Notes: a model not told the origin generated them from the sequence alone. Shown: positions 32,879-42,079, numbered from the stretch's first letter. The stretch: 64,000 nt of DNA from Diplocloster agilis (GCF_019042275.1 NZ_JAHQCW010000005.1:62001-126000); one strand, 5' to 3'. Numbers and translations: made by a program.

Positions 32879-33825
32879 GAGATCTGTTCGCGGCAAGAAG
32901 CTTAAAGCCCATGCTGATCGGTGTAAGCGCTGACGCGTTCGACAGCAGGGATTATATTTATGAATTGAAAATGGACGGCGAGCGGTGCGTGGCGTATCTG
33001 GACCCGGCCGCCCAATTAACGGAGCTTAGAAACAAACGGGATCTGAAAATGCTCCCCAAGGTTCCGGAACTGGCAGATATGCATAAGCAGGTACGAAAAA
33101 AGTGCATTCTGGACGGGGAACTGATGATGATGGTGAACGGACGCCCGGATTATTCTGCGATCCAGCGCCGGAGCCTGATGTCAAACAAGTTTAAGATTGA
33201 GCTGGAAGCCAAAAGGTCTCCGGCCAGTTTTGTCGCTTTTGATATGGTATACTATGAAGGGGAAGAGATCGTGCACCGGCCGCTTCTGGAACGCAAAGAA
33301 TTGCTGGCGAAAAATCTGAAGGAAAATGAGAGAGTGGCGTTGTCGCGGTTTATAGAAGAAAAGGGCGTAGAGTTTTTCCGCCTGGCGAAGGAAAATGAGC
33401 TGGAGGGAATCGTCGCGAAATTAAAGGACAGTATCTATATTCCCGGAAAAAGGACAAAAGACTGGATTAAAATAAAAAATCTGCAGGATGAGGACTTCGT
33501 GGTCTGCGGCTGGATCGACAAGTCGGATCATGTAAGCAGCCTGATCCTGGGCCAGTTCCAGGATGGAAAACTGATCTATCAGGGACATGTGACCTTGGGG
33601 GTATCCGGCCCTGATTTTACACGGATACGCCGGGAAAAACGGCTGTCAGGGCCTCCGGCGGGAATGACGGTTCCCAGAGGAAATGAGGAAGCGTACTGGA
33701 TCGAACCCGAACTGGTATGTGTGGTAAAATATATGGAACGGACTGCCGGCGGGGGATTGAGGCAGCCCGTTTTCAAAGGGCTTCGAACGGATAAGAAGCC
33801 TGAAGAATGTATACTTGACATATAG
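32875..33825 (+). CDS. ligD: ATP-dependent DNA ligase, LigD-type ligase domain only
   Basis: A 316-residue ligase. The adenylation motif 'YELKMDGERCVAYLD' holds the nucleotidyl lysine (near residue 27). Other conserved motifs follow: 'LDGELMMM', 'FVAFDMVYYEGEE', 'EGIVAKLKDS' and 'KDWIKIKN'. An OB-fold occupies residues 205-316. Unlike the three-domain LigD of Pseudomonas or Mycobacterium, no polymerase or nuclease domain is fused or adjacent. It is translated together with Ku through a 4-base overlap and seals ends held by Ku. Confidence 0.93.
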   Translation: MRDLFAARSLKPMLIGVSADAFDSRDYIYELKMDGERCVAYLDPAAQLTELRNKRDLKMLPKVPELADMHKQVRKKCILDGELMMMVNGRPDYSAIQRRSLMSNKFKIELEAKRSPASFVAFDMVYYEGEEIVHRPLLERKELLAKNLKENERVALSRFIEEKGVEFFRLAKENELEGIVAKLKDSIYIPGKRTKDWIKIKNLQDEDFVVCGWIDKSDHVSSLILGQFQDGKLIYQGHVTLGVSGPDFTRIRREKRLSGPPAGMTVPRGNEEAYWIEPELVCVVKYMERTAGGGLRQPVFKGLRTDKKPEECILDI

Positions 33826-33852
33826 AAGGTAAAAAAGTATAAAAGCTTTGAA

Positions 33853-34383
33853 TTATGAATCGGATGGCTGATAGGTGAGTATCGTGTGGTCTTCCCGCCT
33901 TTTCAAATATTCCGTAAACAGGGAAATGAACTGGCTGTTGGTTGGTTTGTGTCCGGCGTTGTCCGGGAACAATTGGCGGTAAAAATCCCGGTCTCCTTTT
34001 GTCCAGATTACCTGAATGGCATGACGGATCGAACGCTCCACACAGGCCTCGGTGGTATGGAAAGTACGGGCTACCTGCGGATAGATCATTTTGGTAATAC
34101 TGATAGCGGTGTCCGGATAACGAAGGGATGTTTCGATCGCTTTGCGCAGATAACCGTACCCTTTTAGATTGGGAGACAATCCCAGTTTGCGGATGAGCGG
34201 GGCAATTTCCAAAGAGGAAATATGCTCTTTCGGAAGAAGAAGCGAATGGTCCGGCAATTGTGTTGAGATGGTATTTGGAAGTTCCAACACGGTGAGCCGG
34301 TCTTTTGATTGACACAAGACTATGATCTGCAGAGAAGAATCCTTAGGAACCACCAACTGAATGTTTTTAGTTACCATGACCAT
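33853..34383 (-). CDS. Stand-alone Spo0A-like DNA-binding regulator
   Basis: A 176-residue protein whose residues about 58-165 match the Spo0A C-terminal effector domain: 'IRKLGLSPNLKGYGYLRKAIETSL', 'ITKMIYPQVARTFHTTEACVERSIRHAIQVIW' and 'KPTNSQFISL'. The receiver domain of Spo0A is absent. In its place is a short N-terminal segment of about 55 residues with no phospho-acceptor pattern. It probably binds 0A-box-like DNA without phosphorelay control. It converges on the ligase gene and lies divergent to an XRE regulator. GGAG precedes the ATG. Confidence 0.85.
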   Translation of the reverse strand: MVMVTKNIQLVVPKDSSLQIIVLCQSKDRLTVLELPNTISTQLPDHSLLLPKEHISSLEIAPLIRKLGLSPNLKGYGYLRKAIETSLRYPDTAISITKMIYPQVARTFHTTEACVERSIRHAIQVIWTKGDRDFYRQLFPDNAGHKPTNSQFISLFTEYLKRREDHTILTYQPSDS

Positions 34384-34537
34384 AACTCCTTTCTTGTACG
34401 TCCTTCTTATAGATTCATTGTAGGAATAGATTTAATTATAAGAAAAGTACTATAATGAAGTCAATTACCACACCGGTCAAAAAATGTCCAAATTTGGAAT
34501 ACCAAGGTTTCATAAAAAAGCGGAAGGGACAAAAGAA

Positions 34538-35269
34538 ATGGATCATAAAAAATTGAAAGAAATCATGAAAGCCAGAGGATTTACGTTGGAAATGCTGTCA
34601 CACGCCAGCAAAATTCCGCTGAGTACGCTGGCTAAGATTGAAAGCGGCATTACGAAAAATCCCGGCTGCCAGGCAATTGAGGCGATTTCAAATGCGCTTC
34701 GGTGTTCGATGGATGAACTGTTTGGCAGAGAGACACGCGTCCCCTATCAGCTGGAAGAATATTTTTACCGCTATAAAATGCTGCCAAAACACAGGCAGGA
34801 ATACATAAAATTCTTGATAAACGTGGAATACGACCGCATGATCTATTTAAAGAACAAAGATAAAACCGTGCTTACCTGCTATGAGTTCCTGAACTGGCGG
34901 GGGGAGTTGGCGGAATACTCCGGAAAGAAATTATATATGGTTGAGACAGACAACAACATATTTACTATGCAGACCACCTTTTGTGTCTTTCTGAATACGG
35001 ATAAGTTCACGCCCTTTTTCTTCCCGGAGTCTATTTTGTGCTTCCAGTATATAGACGATTATATTCCCAAACACGGAGAAATCTGGATGTTCCTAAAAGA
35101 CGGATACCTCATTGTCCGGCGGGTCTATAAATATAAGGAACGAAGAATCTTAAAAGCCCTGAACGATGAGGAGGAAGATATCGATATTACCAACGATTAC
35201 CATTATAAGAGGATAGGGCGCTATATCGGCACGCTGAACCAAAGAGAGATCAAACTGCAAAAGCCGTAA
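34538..35269 (+). CDS. XRE-family transcriptional regulator
   Basis: A 243-residue regulator. Residues 3-62 are a Cro/CI helix-turn-helix ('LKEIMKARGFTLEMLSHASKIPLSTLAKIESG', 'AIEAISNALRCSMDELFG'). The remaining 180 residues are an unrecognised domain whose end ('GEIWMFLKDGYLIVRRVYKYKERRIL') has the strand pattern of an S24/LexA-like fold, without an evident Ser-Lys pair. The start at 34538 is chosen because GGAAGGGA lies 8 bases upstream; an ATG at 34484 in the same frame lacks one. TATAAT at 34451-34456 may be its -10 box. Confidence 0.82.
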   Translation: MDHKKLKEIMKARGFTLEMLSHASKIPLSTLAKIESGITKNPGCQAIEAISNALRCSMDELFGRETRVPYQLEEYFYRYKMLPKHRQEYIKFLINVEYDRMIYLKNKDKTVLTCYEFLNWRGELAEYSGKKLYMVETDNNIFTMQTTFCVFLNTDKFTPFFFPESILCFQYIDDYIPKHGEIWMFLKDGYLIVRRVYKYKERRILKALNDEEEDIDITNDYHYKRIGRYIGTLNQREIKLQKP

Positions 35270-35329
35270 CAAGACAATGGGAATCTGTTAGCTGGCAGAA
35301 ATGCCGCCAAGCGGCGGCAGCGCGGCTGG

Positions 35330-35358
35330 TTGACAAGCCTGCTCATACAATTTAAAAT
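35330..35358 (+). promoter_or_regulatory. Promoter of the GNAT gene
   Basis: Perfect TTGACA (35330-35335), 17-bp spacer, TAAAAT (35353-35358). A GC-rich hairpin TGCCGCC-aagc-GGCGGCA lies just upstream (35302-35319). Confidence 0.8.
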
Positions 35359-35444
35359 AATACGAAAATAACAGAAGAATGCGCGGCCCGGTCGGCATAT
35401 GCCGGAAAATCCGGGATACAGGAAAGCGCTGAAAAGAGGAGTCT

Positions 35445-35924
35445 ATGGAGATTCGAAAAGCTACAATCAATGATCTGAACACCATTTTGCAATTATTCCG
35501 GGAAGCGAGAGCTTTCATGGCAGAGAGCGGAAATCCCGATCAGTGGGGAACGGCCTATCCGCCAAAGGATCTGCTTATCAACGATATAAAAGAGGGGAAC
35601 AGCTACGTATGTGAGAAGGACGGGGAGATCGTCGGCACCTTTTATTTTAAAAAGGGGGAGGAACCCACTTACCGGAAGATCTATGAAGGCGGGTGGATCA
35701 ATGAACTGCCCTACGGCATCATTCACCGGATCACCTCAAAACAGGGGACCAAAGGTGTGGCCACCTTTTGTATAGGCTGGTGTTATGACCAGTGCGGCAG
35801 CATACGGATCGATACCCACAGACAGAATATTCCGATGCAGCGGACCCTCAAAAAGAATGGATTCACGCGCTGCGGAGTGATTTATCTGGAGGACGGATCA
35901 GAGAGAATCGCTTATCAGAAATAA
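35445..35924 (+). CDS. GNAT-family N-acetyltransferase
   Basis: A 159-residue acetyl-CoA-dependent acetyltransferase. 'EIRKATINDLNTILQLFREARAFM' is the usual N-terminal strand-helix. Later 'IRIDTHRQNIPMQRTLKKNGFTRCGVIYL' is motif B, in which the acceptor and CoA sites meet. The substrate is unknown. GAGGAG precedes the ATG. Its last 10 bases overlap the end of the converging diguanylate cyclase gene. Confidence 0.9.
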   Translation: MEIRKATINDLNTILQLFREARAFMAESGNPDQWGTAYPPKDLLINDIKEGNSYVCEKDGEIVGTFYFKKGEEPTYRKIYEGGWINELPYGIIHRITSKQGTKGVATFCIGWCYDQCGSIRIDTHRQNIPMQRTLKKNGFTRCGVIYLEDGSERIAYQK

Positions 35925-37615
35925 CGCAGACACCCGTTGCCTCCTTTATGTTTTACTTCATACAGGGCTCTGTCGGCCCGCTTATAGAGTTCCTCGAAAG
36001 TGGATGCATCCGCCGGATAAGCCGACATGCCCAGGCTGATGGTAGTCTGGTTTTTAAGGCCGGTCAATCCGGCCAGTTCGCCGATCCTGGCGCGCAGCCT
36101 GTGGGCGATCTTAAGGGTGGCTTCCGCCGAAGCTATATTTACCATAAAGACAGCGAACTCATCGCCGCCCATCCGGGCGAACAGATCCGATGAGCGGAGT
36201 TCGTCCGCCAGGATAGAAGCAATGTTCTTCAGCACTTCATCCCCCAGTGCGTGCCCCATGGTATCGTTGATGCTCTTGAACTGGTCCACATCAAACAGTA
36301 AAAACGCATGGCTGCCGGAGGGATACTCCTGAAGAATACGCTCTACACTGTGCTGGAAAGCCATACGGTTGAGCAGGCCTGTAAGAGAATCCCGCATGGC
36401 CTGATTCTGAAGAACCGTAGCGGTCTGCTTATAATCATTGATATCGCTTAACAGCCCGATCGCCCGGACCGGCCTGTGATTGTCTCCGAAAATGGTGGTA
36501 ACCCGGTTCCGGCACCATAGATAAGAACCATCGGCGCATTTGGCCCGATATTCCGCTTCCGCATAGGAGGCCCCGTTTAATATAGAGTCTATCATCCTGG
36601 TGACCTGCGGCTTATCCTCCTCATAGATAATATCGTAGTCTGTCAGACTACGCACAGGAAGGTCCGCAGGAGGCATAAAGCCAAACATCTTCTGATATAC
36701 CGGTGAAAACTGGATGCGGTCCTGAACCAGATCCCAGTCAAAAACGGTCTCTTTTGTCTGCTCAGAGATGATCCGGTAGCGCTCCTCATTCAGGGCTACA
36801 TCCAGCCGCTGCTGCCGCTCATCGGTAATATCCTTGATAATTCCCTGCAGAACCGACGCGGGTTCATTGAGATCGCTCAACCGCGAGCCTGTGGCCCACA
36901 TCCACCGGAGTTGTCCGTCTTTGGTGATAATCCGGTACTCTATCCCCATACATCTGTACTGGGATTCGGTGAAAGCCCTGGCCCGCTCCAGCAGATGATC
37001 CCGGTCCTCCGGATGTACAACGCGAAGATACTGGTTATCGATATCCTTCCCGGCAAACTCCGTCTGCGCATACCCGGTCTGGCGATAGAATTCCTGATTG
37101 GCGAACAGTACGTGAATGCCGTCGCCGACGGAAGCCCGCAGCACACCGGCGGGGATGTTGTCGAGCAGGTTTTTCAGTTCAATCTCTGTTTGCTTGGTGT
37201 CGGTAATATCGAAGAAAAAGACATCGATGGTCCGCTCCGGACCCGATTGATTGATGCGTGAGCAGTGAGCAAAATTCCAGGCGACCGTCCCGTTCTTTTT
37301 TCGAATCCGGTATGAAATCTGGATAGGTTCGTCCCGGGAAAGCTTCTTGATCGCAGATGTGATTACAGAAAGATCCTGCGGCAAAACAAGATTAACACCT
37401 CTTCGGAAGAACGGTGGGTCAAAGCTTTCTTCCTCGGTATATCCGGTCATGCGGTAATAGCCCTCGGAGGCAGCGATGATTCTCATTCCGTCATCCACTG
37501 CCAGCCGGGCGGTACCGCCGTTTACTGTGTTGGTCAGCATTTCCACTTCCAGTTTTGCCTTTGCCAACTCAGCCAATGCCTGTTCATAGGCTTTCTCTAA
37601 ATTTTCCCTATCCAT
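35915..37615 (-). CDS. Diguanylate cyclase with three PAS domains
   Basis: A 566-residue cytoplasmic enzyme. A short helix is followed by three PAS domains (about residues 35-145, 150-265 and 277-395) and a GGDEF domain (405-566). The active-site motif is intact (RMGGDEFAVF), and RSSD five residues upstream is a product-inhibition I-site. It should make cyclic di-GMP in response to signals sensed by the PAS modules. ATG 37615 is chosen because AAGGTGG lies 6 bases upstream. It lacks transmembrane helices. Confidence 0.93.
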   Translation of the reverse strand: MDRENLEKAYEQALAELAKAKLEVEMLTNTVNGGTARLAVDDGMRIIAASEGYYRMTGYTEEESFDPPFFRRGVNLVLPQDLSVITSAIKKLSRDEPIQISYRIRKKNGTVAWNFAHCSRINQSGPERTIDVFFFDITDTKQTEIELKNLLDNIPAGVLRASVGDGIHVLFANQEFYRQTGYAQTEFAGKDIDNQYLRVVHPEDRDHLLERARAFTESQYRCMGIEYRIITKDGQLRWMWATGSRLSDLNEPASVLQGIIKDITDERQQRLDVALNEERYRIISEQTKETVFDWDLVQDRIQFSPVYQKMFGFMPPADLPVRSLTDYDIIYEEDKPQVTRMIDSILNGASYAEAEYRAKCADGSYLWCRNRVTTIFGDNHRPVRAIGLLSDINDYKQTATVLQNQAMRDSLTGLLNRMAFQHSVERILQEYPSGSHAFLLFDVDQFKSINDTMGHALGDEVLKNIASILADELRSSDLFARMGGDEFAVFMVNIASAEATLKIAHRLRARIGELAGLTGLKNQTTISLGMSAYPADASTFEELYKRADRALYEVKHKGGNGCLRYF

Positions 37616-37715
37616 AACATACCACCTTGCCATAAGGTTTTCTGATACACGGATGAAGAGGCGGACACACTCCGCGGACCCTTTGCTATTTATATTTTAG
37701 CGCATTTACCCTTCA

Positions 37716-38987
37716 TTAGCAAGCGGGGGATGCATAATCCCTGTAAAAGCGGAATTCCTTCACGTCCATAAGCCGCCGGTCCAGGTCGTTTCCGCGAAAG
37801 ACCAGATACAGGGTTTTTATTCCCGAGACGGGGGTTACGGCACAGTAAAAGGTGCGGAAGATGTCCCAGCCTCCGGTTGGGGTCACGGGACAGGAACCAA
37901 GCAGCAGGGAATCGGCCCAGATCTCCACGGTTCCGCCATTAATGGCGGCGGCCGCTGTTATGGAGAAACTATGGGGGCCGTCAAAGGCGAGAAAGCGGTA
38001 AGCCGCCCAGCTGCCGTTTGTGGCATGGCTCAGGATTTCTATCTCGTTATCCGCAGAAGGGATTATGTACGGACCATGCATCATCTGGCAGGCGAGAGCC
38101 GCAGATACGGGGGCCGCGGCAGACAGGGGAGGCTCAGCTCCCTGGCTGGTCATGGGGACTTCGGCTATGTATCCCAGCTCATCAAAGAAGATGGGCTCTA
38201 TGCAGACACGCCGGTTGAACTTGGAGTTCTGGGAGGAACGGTGGTAAAATATGTACCACTGGCCCTTGTATTTTGCCATACAGCCATGATTGTTCCAGGT
38301 TTCAGGATCACAGTTGATGTTGTCGATAATGACGCCGCCTTTTTTGTAAGGTCCCAGCGGCGAACGGGACATGGCATAGGAGATGCAGGTAGCCTTACCT
38401 CTGGAAATATCGGTATATAACAGATAATAGATGCCATTTCGCTTTCGGATTGAGATGCCTTCATGGAAGCCGTGCTCTTTTTCATCTATGATGCAGGTGT
38501 TCAAGGTTGACAAGTCCAGGGTTTTCATATCTGGGTTTAATTTTGACCCGCGTAAATGAAACTGCCCCCAGAAGTAATAGGCCTGGCCGTCGGTATCGAT
38601 GAATACCGCGGGATCGATACTGTCCTGGTCGGCAGGGGTGATCGGAACCGGGTCGTGAAAAGGGCCGGCGGGGCTGTCGGAGACGGCGACTCCCTCATAA
38701 GAACCGGTCATGCAGAAATACAGATAATAGGTTCCGTCCCGGTATATGCAATCCGGAGCATACAGAAGATGCCCCTTGGAAGCCCAGGGAATATCCTGGC
38801 TGCGCAGCGCTACGCCGTGATCTGTCCAATGGATTAGGTCATCGGTGGAGAAAACATGCAGTATATCGGAACAATAGGTGGTTTCCCGGCTGATGTCATA
38901 AGAACCGTAAAGGTACAAACGGCCGTCAGGCATGACCCTGGCTTCGGTATCCGGGACAAAATGCCGGAGAGGTAATAGTGGATTCAT
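37716..38987 (-). CDS. GH43-family glycoside hydrolase with C-terminal carbohydrate-binding domain
   Basis: A 423-residue cytoplasmic enzyme. The five-bladed propeller (residues 1-300) shows the GH43 acids: Asp in 'VPDTEARVMPDGRLYLYGSYD', Asp in 'SIDPAVFIDTDGQAYYFWGQ' and Glu in 'FHEGISIRKRNGIYYLLYT'. Residues 300-423 form a beta-sandwich of the CBM6 kind ('TLYLVFRG'). Family members remove arabinose or xylose from plant glycans. ATG 38987 has AGGAGG upstream; the frame is open for 53 more codons without a ribosome site. It is divergent from the LacI gene and shares its operator region. Confidence 0.9.
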   Translation of the reverse strand: MNPLLPLRHFVPDTEARVMPDGRLYLYGSYDISRETTYCSDILHVFSTDDLIHWTDHGVALRSQDIPWASKGHLLYAPDCIYRDGTYYLYFCMTGSYEGVAVSDSPAGPFHDPVPITPADQDSIDPAVFIDTDGQAYYFWGQFHLRGSKLNPDMKTLDLSTLNTCIIDEKEHGFHEGISIRKRNGIYYLLYTDISRGKATCISYAMSRSPLGPYKKGGVIIDNINCDPETWNNHGCMAKYKGQWYIFYHRSSQNSKFNRRVCIEPIFFDELGYIAEVPMTSQGAEPPLSAAAPVSAALACQMMHGPYIIPSADNEIEILSHATNGSWAAYRFLAFDGPHSFSITAAAAINGGTVEIWADSLLLGSCPVTPTGGWDIFRTFYCAVTPVSGIKTLYLVFRGNDLDRRLMDVKEFRFYRDYASPAC

Positions 38988-39070
38988 GGTACATTCCTCC
39001 TGTTTTTCAGAGTATTTCGTGTGATATAAGATGAAGGTATCATGGTGCCGAAGAAAAGTCAATAAAAATA

Positions 39071-39080
39071 TACACGTGTA
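39071..39080. promoter_or_regulatory. LacI-type operator candidate, upstream site
   Basis: TACACGTGTA, a perfect 10-bp palindrome with the central CG typical of LacI-family operators. It lies between the plus promoter (-35 at 39091) and a minus-strand TTGACT (39062-39057) that may serve the GH43 gene. One repressor could therefore touch both directions. Confidence 0.6.
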
Positions 39081-39090
39081 AAAAATAGGA

Positions 39091-39119
39091 TTGACAATAT
39101 TTCTTTCAAATGCTATGAT
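39091..39119 (+). promoter_or_regulatory. Promoter of the lacI-type gene / sugar operon 2
   Basis: Perfect TTGACA (39091-39096), 17-bp spacer ending TGC, then TATGAT (39114-39119). It is 160 bases before the regulator start and flanked by two similar palindromes. Confidence 0.85.
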
Positions 39120-39240
39120 AAACGCAGAAAACAACAAAAAATACATAAAGATATCCCGTGAACTGTATGAAAATTGTGGAAAAACACCGGGATGTGGAAA
39201 GAATGAAGAGGAATCCGATCTTCTTTTCTTTTTAAAAATA

Positions 39241-39256
39241 ATTTACACGTATAAAT
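39241..39256 (+). promoter_or_regulatory. LacI-type operator candidate, downstream site
   Basis: ATTTACACGTATAAAT is a 16-bp palindrome with one mismatched pair and the same TACACGT core as the upstream site. It lies between promoter and start codon, fit for autoregulation by roadblock or looping with 39071-39080. Confidence 0.6.
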
Positions 39257-39278
39257 TATCGAGGGACGGTGACGATCT

Positions 39279-40289
39279 TTGAAAGTGACGAGGGCGGATG
39301 TGGCAAGGCTGGCGGGAGTATCTTCCGCGACCGTATCAAATGTATTGAATGAGAACAATAAGGTAAAGGAAGAGACGGCAGTCCGGGTCAGGGCGGCGAT
39401 CAAAGAGCTGGATTACCGGCCGGATATGATCGCCCGGAGCATGGTGATGAAGAAAACCATGCAGATTGGTATCGTGCTGGAGAATATTTCTAATCCATTT
39501 TTTGGGGATATTGTCAGAGGCTTTGAGAGCGCGGCCAATGAGAAGGGATATTTTGTAAATATCTGTACCGGTTTTAATAAATTGGACGATTACTTTGACA
39601 ATTTTATTATTAGACGGCTGGATGGGGTGTTTGTCACGGCGATTCCCTATAAGTTTAAGATCGATAAACTGTATCATCTGGTGGATAAAGGGATCAAAGT
39701 GATCGTCAGCGGCAATGTAGGCGCTGATTTCAGAAAAGTGTCATCGATAGAAAATAACCATATAGAAGCCATGCATATCGCAATGCAGTACCTGTATGAC
39801 CTGGGACACCGGGATATTGCCTACCTGAGCGGATTGGGGAGAAACCTTCCCTATGACTTGAGAAGCATCGGATACCGGGAGATGGTGGAAAAGTTAAACC
39901 TTCCCTGCAAAGACAGCCTGCTGTTTGACGGTAAATTTCCATACTCCACCGATATGATGGACGGTTTCCACTATGCCAATGAACTGTTGGATTCCGGCAG
40001 AAAATTCACGGCGGTCATCTGTGTCAATGACCTGATGGCGTTGGGGGCTATGAAGGCGCTGAAGGCGAGAGGACTTCGGATTCCGGAGGATGTATCGGTG
40101 ATGGGATTCGACGGGATTTCCTATGGACAGTATTGGGAGCCGACGCTTACCTCCATGTCCATGGATAAGATTCAGTTTGGGAAAAAAGCCTTCGAGCTGC
40201 TCTATACGAATATGAGCCGGGGCAGCACAGGATATTTCCAGAACGATTTGGAACTGGTGGAAGGACAATCAACTGCAAAATGCAGATGA
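39279..40289 (+). CDS. LacI-family transcriptional regulator
   Basis: A 336-residue repressor. Residues 1-48 are the helix-turn-helix and hinge ('VTRADVARLAGVSSATVSNVLNENNKVKEET'). Residues 60-336 are a periplasmic-binding-protein-like sensor ('MQIGIVLENISNPFFGDIVRGFES', 'ICVNDLMALGAMKALKARG'). The start is TTG 39279 with GGTGA 6 bases upstream; GTG 39285 is possible. It heads sugar operon 2 and sits between two matching operator candidates, so it probably controls itself, the operon and the divergent GH43 gene. Confidence 0.93.
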   Translation: MKVTRADVARLAGVSSATVSNVLNENNKVKEETAVRVRAAIKELDYRPDMIARSMVMKKTMQIGIVLENISNPFFGDIVRGFESAANEKGYFVNICTGFNKLDDYFDNFIIRRLDGVFVTAIPYKFKIDKLYHLVDKGIKVIVSGNVGADFRKVSSIENNHIEAMHIAMQYLYDLGHRDIAYLSGLGRNLPYDLRSIGYREMVEKLNLPCKDSLLFDGKFPYSTDMMDGFHYANELLDSGRKFTAVICVNDLMALGAMKALKARGLRIPEDVSVMGFDGISYGQYWEPTLTSMSMDKIQFGKKAFELLYTNMSRGSTGYFQNDLELVEGQSTAKCR

Positions 40290-40350
40290 TATAAAAAAGA
40301 AACGGGTGGCAAATATACGGTAAGGAGGCGAAACTGTACGCACTGTATCA

Positions 40351-40372
40351 TGGGACCGGTGGAACGATTACC
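40351..40372 (+). repeat. 22-bp block, copy before the binding-protein gene
   Basis: A 22-bp sequence (TGGGACCGGTGGAACGATTA then CC) that recurs exactly at 42133-42154. This copy is 58 bases before the ATG of the binding-protein gene. It contains ACCGGT but no long palindrome. Role unknown; protein or RNA binding in the operon is possible. Confidence 0.85.
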
Positions 40373-40429
40373 AAGAAAGTCAGTGAAAGAAAAGATGCGA
40401 TATGCCCGTAAGAGAAAAGGAGAAGAAAA

Positions 40430-42070
40430 ATGAGAAAAAGAAACCGAAGCTTAGCTTTATTGTTAGTGGGGGCTATGACCGTATCGGCCATGCTGGCAGG
40501 CTGTGGAAATAAAAGTGAAACGCCGGACGCCGGCGCGCCGAAGGAAACAGCGGATACGGCGGAACAGACCGGGACGCCGGCGCAGGATTCCGACGCGGCC
40601 TGGGATACCACAAAGGAAGATACCATTGTCTTGAGCGTTATCAACAACTACTATACGGCAGGCCAGAAGAAACTGGCGGAAGAATATATGGAACTTCACC
40701 CGGAGACGAAAGTGGTGGTGGACGTAGTATCGGATAACGACGCCTATATGACCAAGATGCAGACGGCATTTAGCGCAGATCAAAATGACGCGCCGGACAT
40801 CGTGCATGGGAATTTTGTAGTAAACGCACTGACCGCCAGCAGCTGGAACGTGGCGTTTGAAAAAGGATATTTGACGGATCTGGCTCCGATGCTGGATGAA
40901 GTGAATCCTTATAACGACGGGAAACTGGTCCGGGACGTTTTTGATCCCAACGACCTGGCCATCGCACTGAATAAAACAGGCGGATCGAAAATGGGAATCC
41001 TGCCTTTTGATAAGATCGGCGTAGCGTTCTTCTATAATAAAGATATATTCGAGAAGGAAGGCGTGGCGGTGCCCCAGACCTTTGAGGATCTGATCGCAGC
41101 CTGCGAGACATTTAAGGACAAAGGATACCAAAACCCGATCGCAGCCGGTCTGGAATCCAGCTGGTTCTTAAATTCCATCGCGGATTCCGGTTATCGGACC
41201 ATAGAAGACCAGTTCCTGACAAAGCCCGGGGATGCGGTGTGGGATGAAGCGACCATGAAAGCCAACGAAGGATTTAAATGGGATCCCAGCAATTTAAAAT
41301 GTGATAAAGACATCGTCAATAACGATGAGAGAGTCGCGATGTACCGGAAAGAAAACAGTGTCAATACGGAACTCAATAAGACGATCTGGGATACCTTCAG
41401 CAAGGTGGCAAAATTCTTCCCGGAAAACTGGGTAGGAGTGGACAGCAGCCAGATGATCACCGACTTCGAGATGGGGAACTCCCCCATGCTGCTGCAGGGC
41501 AGTTTCAATGCAGGGAAGATCCTGGACGACATCAACCAGCTTCCGGCGGATAAGCAGTTCCAGTGGTCGACCTTCCAGTTCCCGTCCTTCAAAGACGCGC
41601 CTCAGGGATTGGAAAATACCTTGAGAGGACTCTTCGTACTGGGGAACGAGATGGCGATCGTTCAAAAAGACAGCGAGGACCACATGGCCAGAGTCAAGGA
41701 TTTCTACAAATTCTGGTATTCTCCGAAGCAGGCCCAGACCACCTATGAAGAAACACTGGCAAGCGGTAACTTTATCCAGGGCCCCAGTGTAATTGCGGGA
41801 GTCACCTTAAGCGCGGAGCTGCAGGAGAAATTAGACGGATTCGTACCGGAGGGAACCGCGAGAGACTGGGACGGCCTGACCGGATTCACCAGAGTCACCC
41901 AGGCGGATATGCCCAAATTTTATGATCTTGTGAATTCCCTGAGCAGAGGCAAAATCGATGCGGGCGAATTCCTGGAGCAGTTAAAACCCTATTACGACAA
42001 ATATTCGGATGAGGGCATCGCAAGCGCCGGATTTGATCTGGACCCTACGACCCTGGATGCTGCGAAATAG
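40430..42070 (+). CDS. Sugar ABC transporter solute-binding lipoprotein
   Basis: A 546-residue binding protein of operon 2. The signal peptide ends with lipobox MLAGC (SAMLAGCGN, Cys at residue 25), followed by an acidic Ala/Thr linker. The binding fold shows 'DTIVLSVINNYYTAGQKKLAEEYMELHPETKVVVDV' and 'GVAFFYNKDIFEKEGVAVPQTFEDLIAACETFKDKG'. AAAGGAG precedes the ATG. A hairpin follows the stop and separates it from the permeases, a common way to keep the binding protein in excess. Confidence 0.93.
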   Translation: MRKRNRSLALLLVGAMTVSAMLAGCGNKSETPDAGAPKETADTAEQTGTPAQDSDAAWDTTKEDTIVLSVINNYYTAGQKKLAEEYMELHPETKVVVDVVSDNDAYMTKMQTAFSADQNDAPDIVHGNFVVNALTASSWNVAFEKGYLTDLAPMLDEVNPYNDGKLVRDVFDPNDLAIALNKTGGSKMGILPFDKIGVAFFYNKDIFEKEGVAVPQTFEDLIAACETFKDKGYQNPIAAGLESSWFLNSIADSGYRTIEDQFLTKPGDAVWDEATMKANEGFKWDPSNLKCDKDIVNNDERVAMYRKENSVNTELNKTIWDTFSKVAKFFPENWVGVDSSQMITDFEMGNSPMLLQGSFNAGKILDDINQLPADKQFQWSTFQFPSFKDAPQGLENTLRGLFVLGNEMAIVQKDSEDHMARVKDFYKFWYSPKQAQTTYEETLASGNFIQGPSVIAGVTLSAELQEKLDGFVPEGTARDWDGLTGFTRVTQADMPKFYDLVNSLSRGKIDAGEFLEQLKPYYDKYSDEGIASAGFDLDPTTLDAAK

Positions 42071-42079
42071 AATTAAAAA

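Noticed and set aside
35915-35924. Possible regulatory meaning of the 10-bp overlap of converging GNAT and diguanylate cyclase genes
   Set aside because: Short 3' overlaps of converging genes are common and no special structure is seen.
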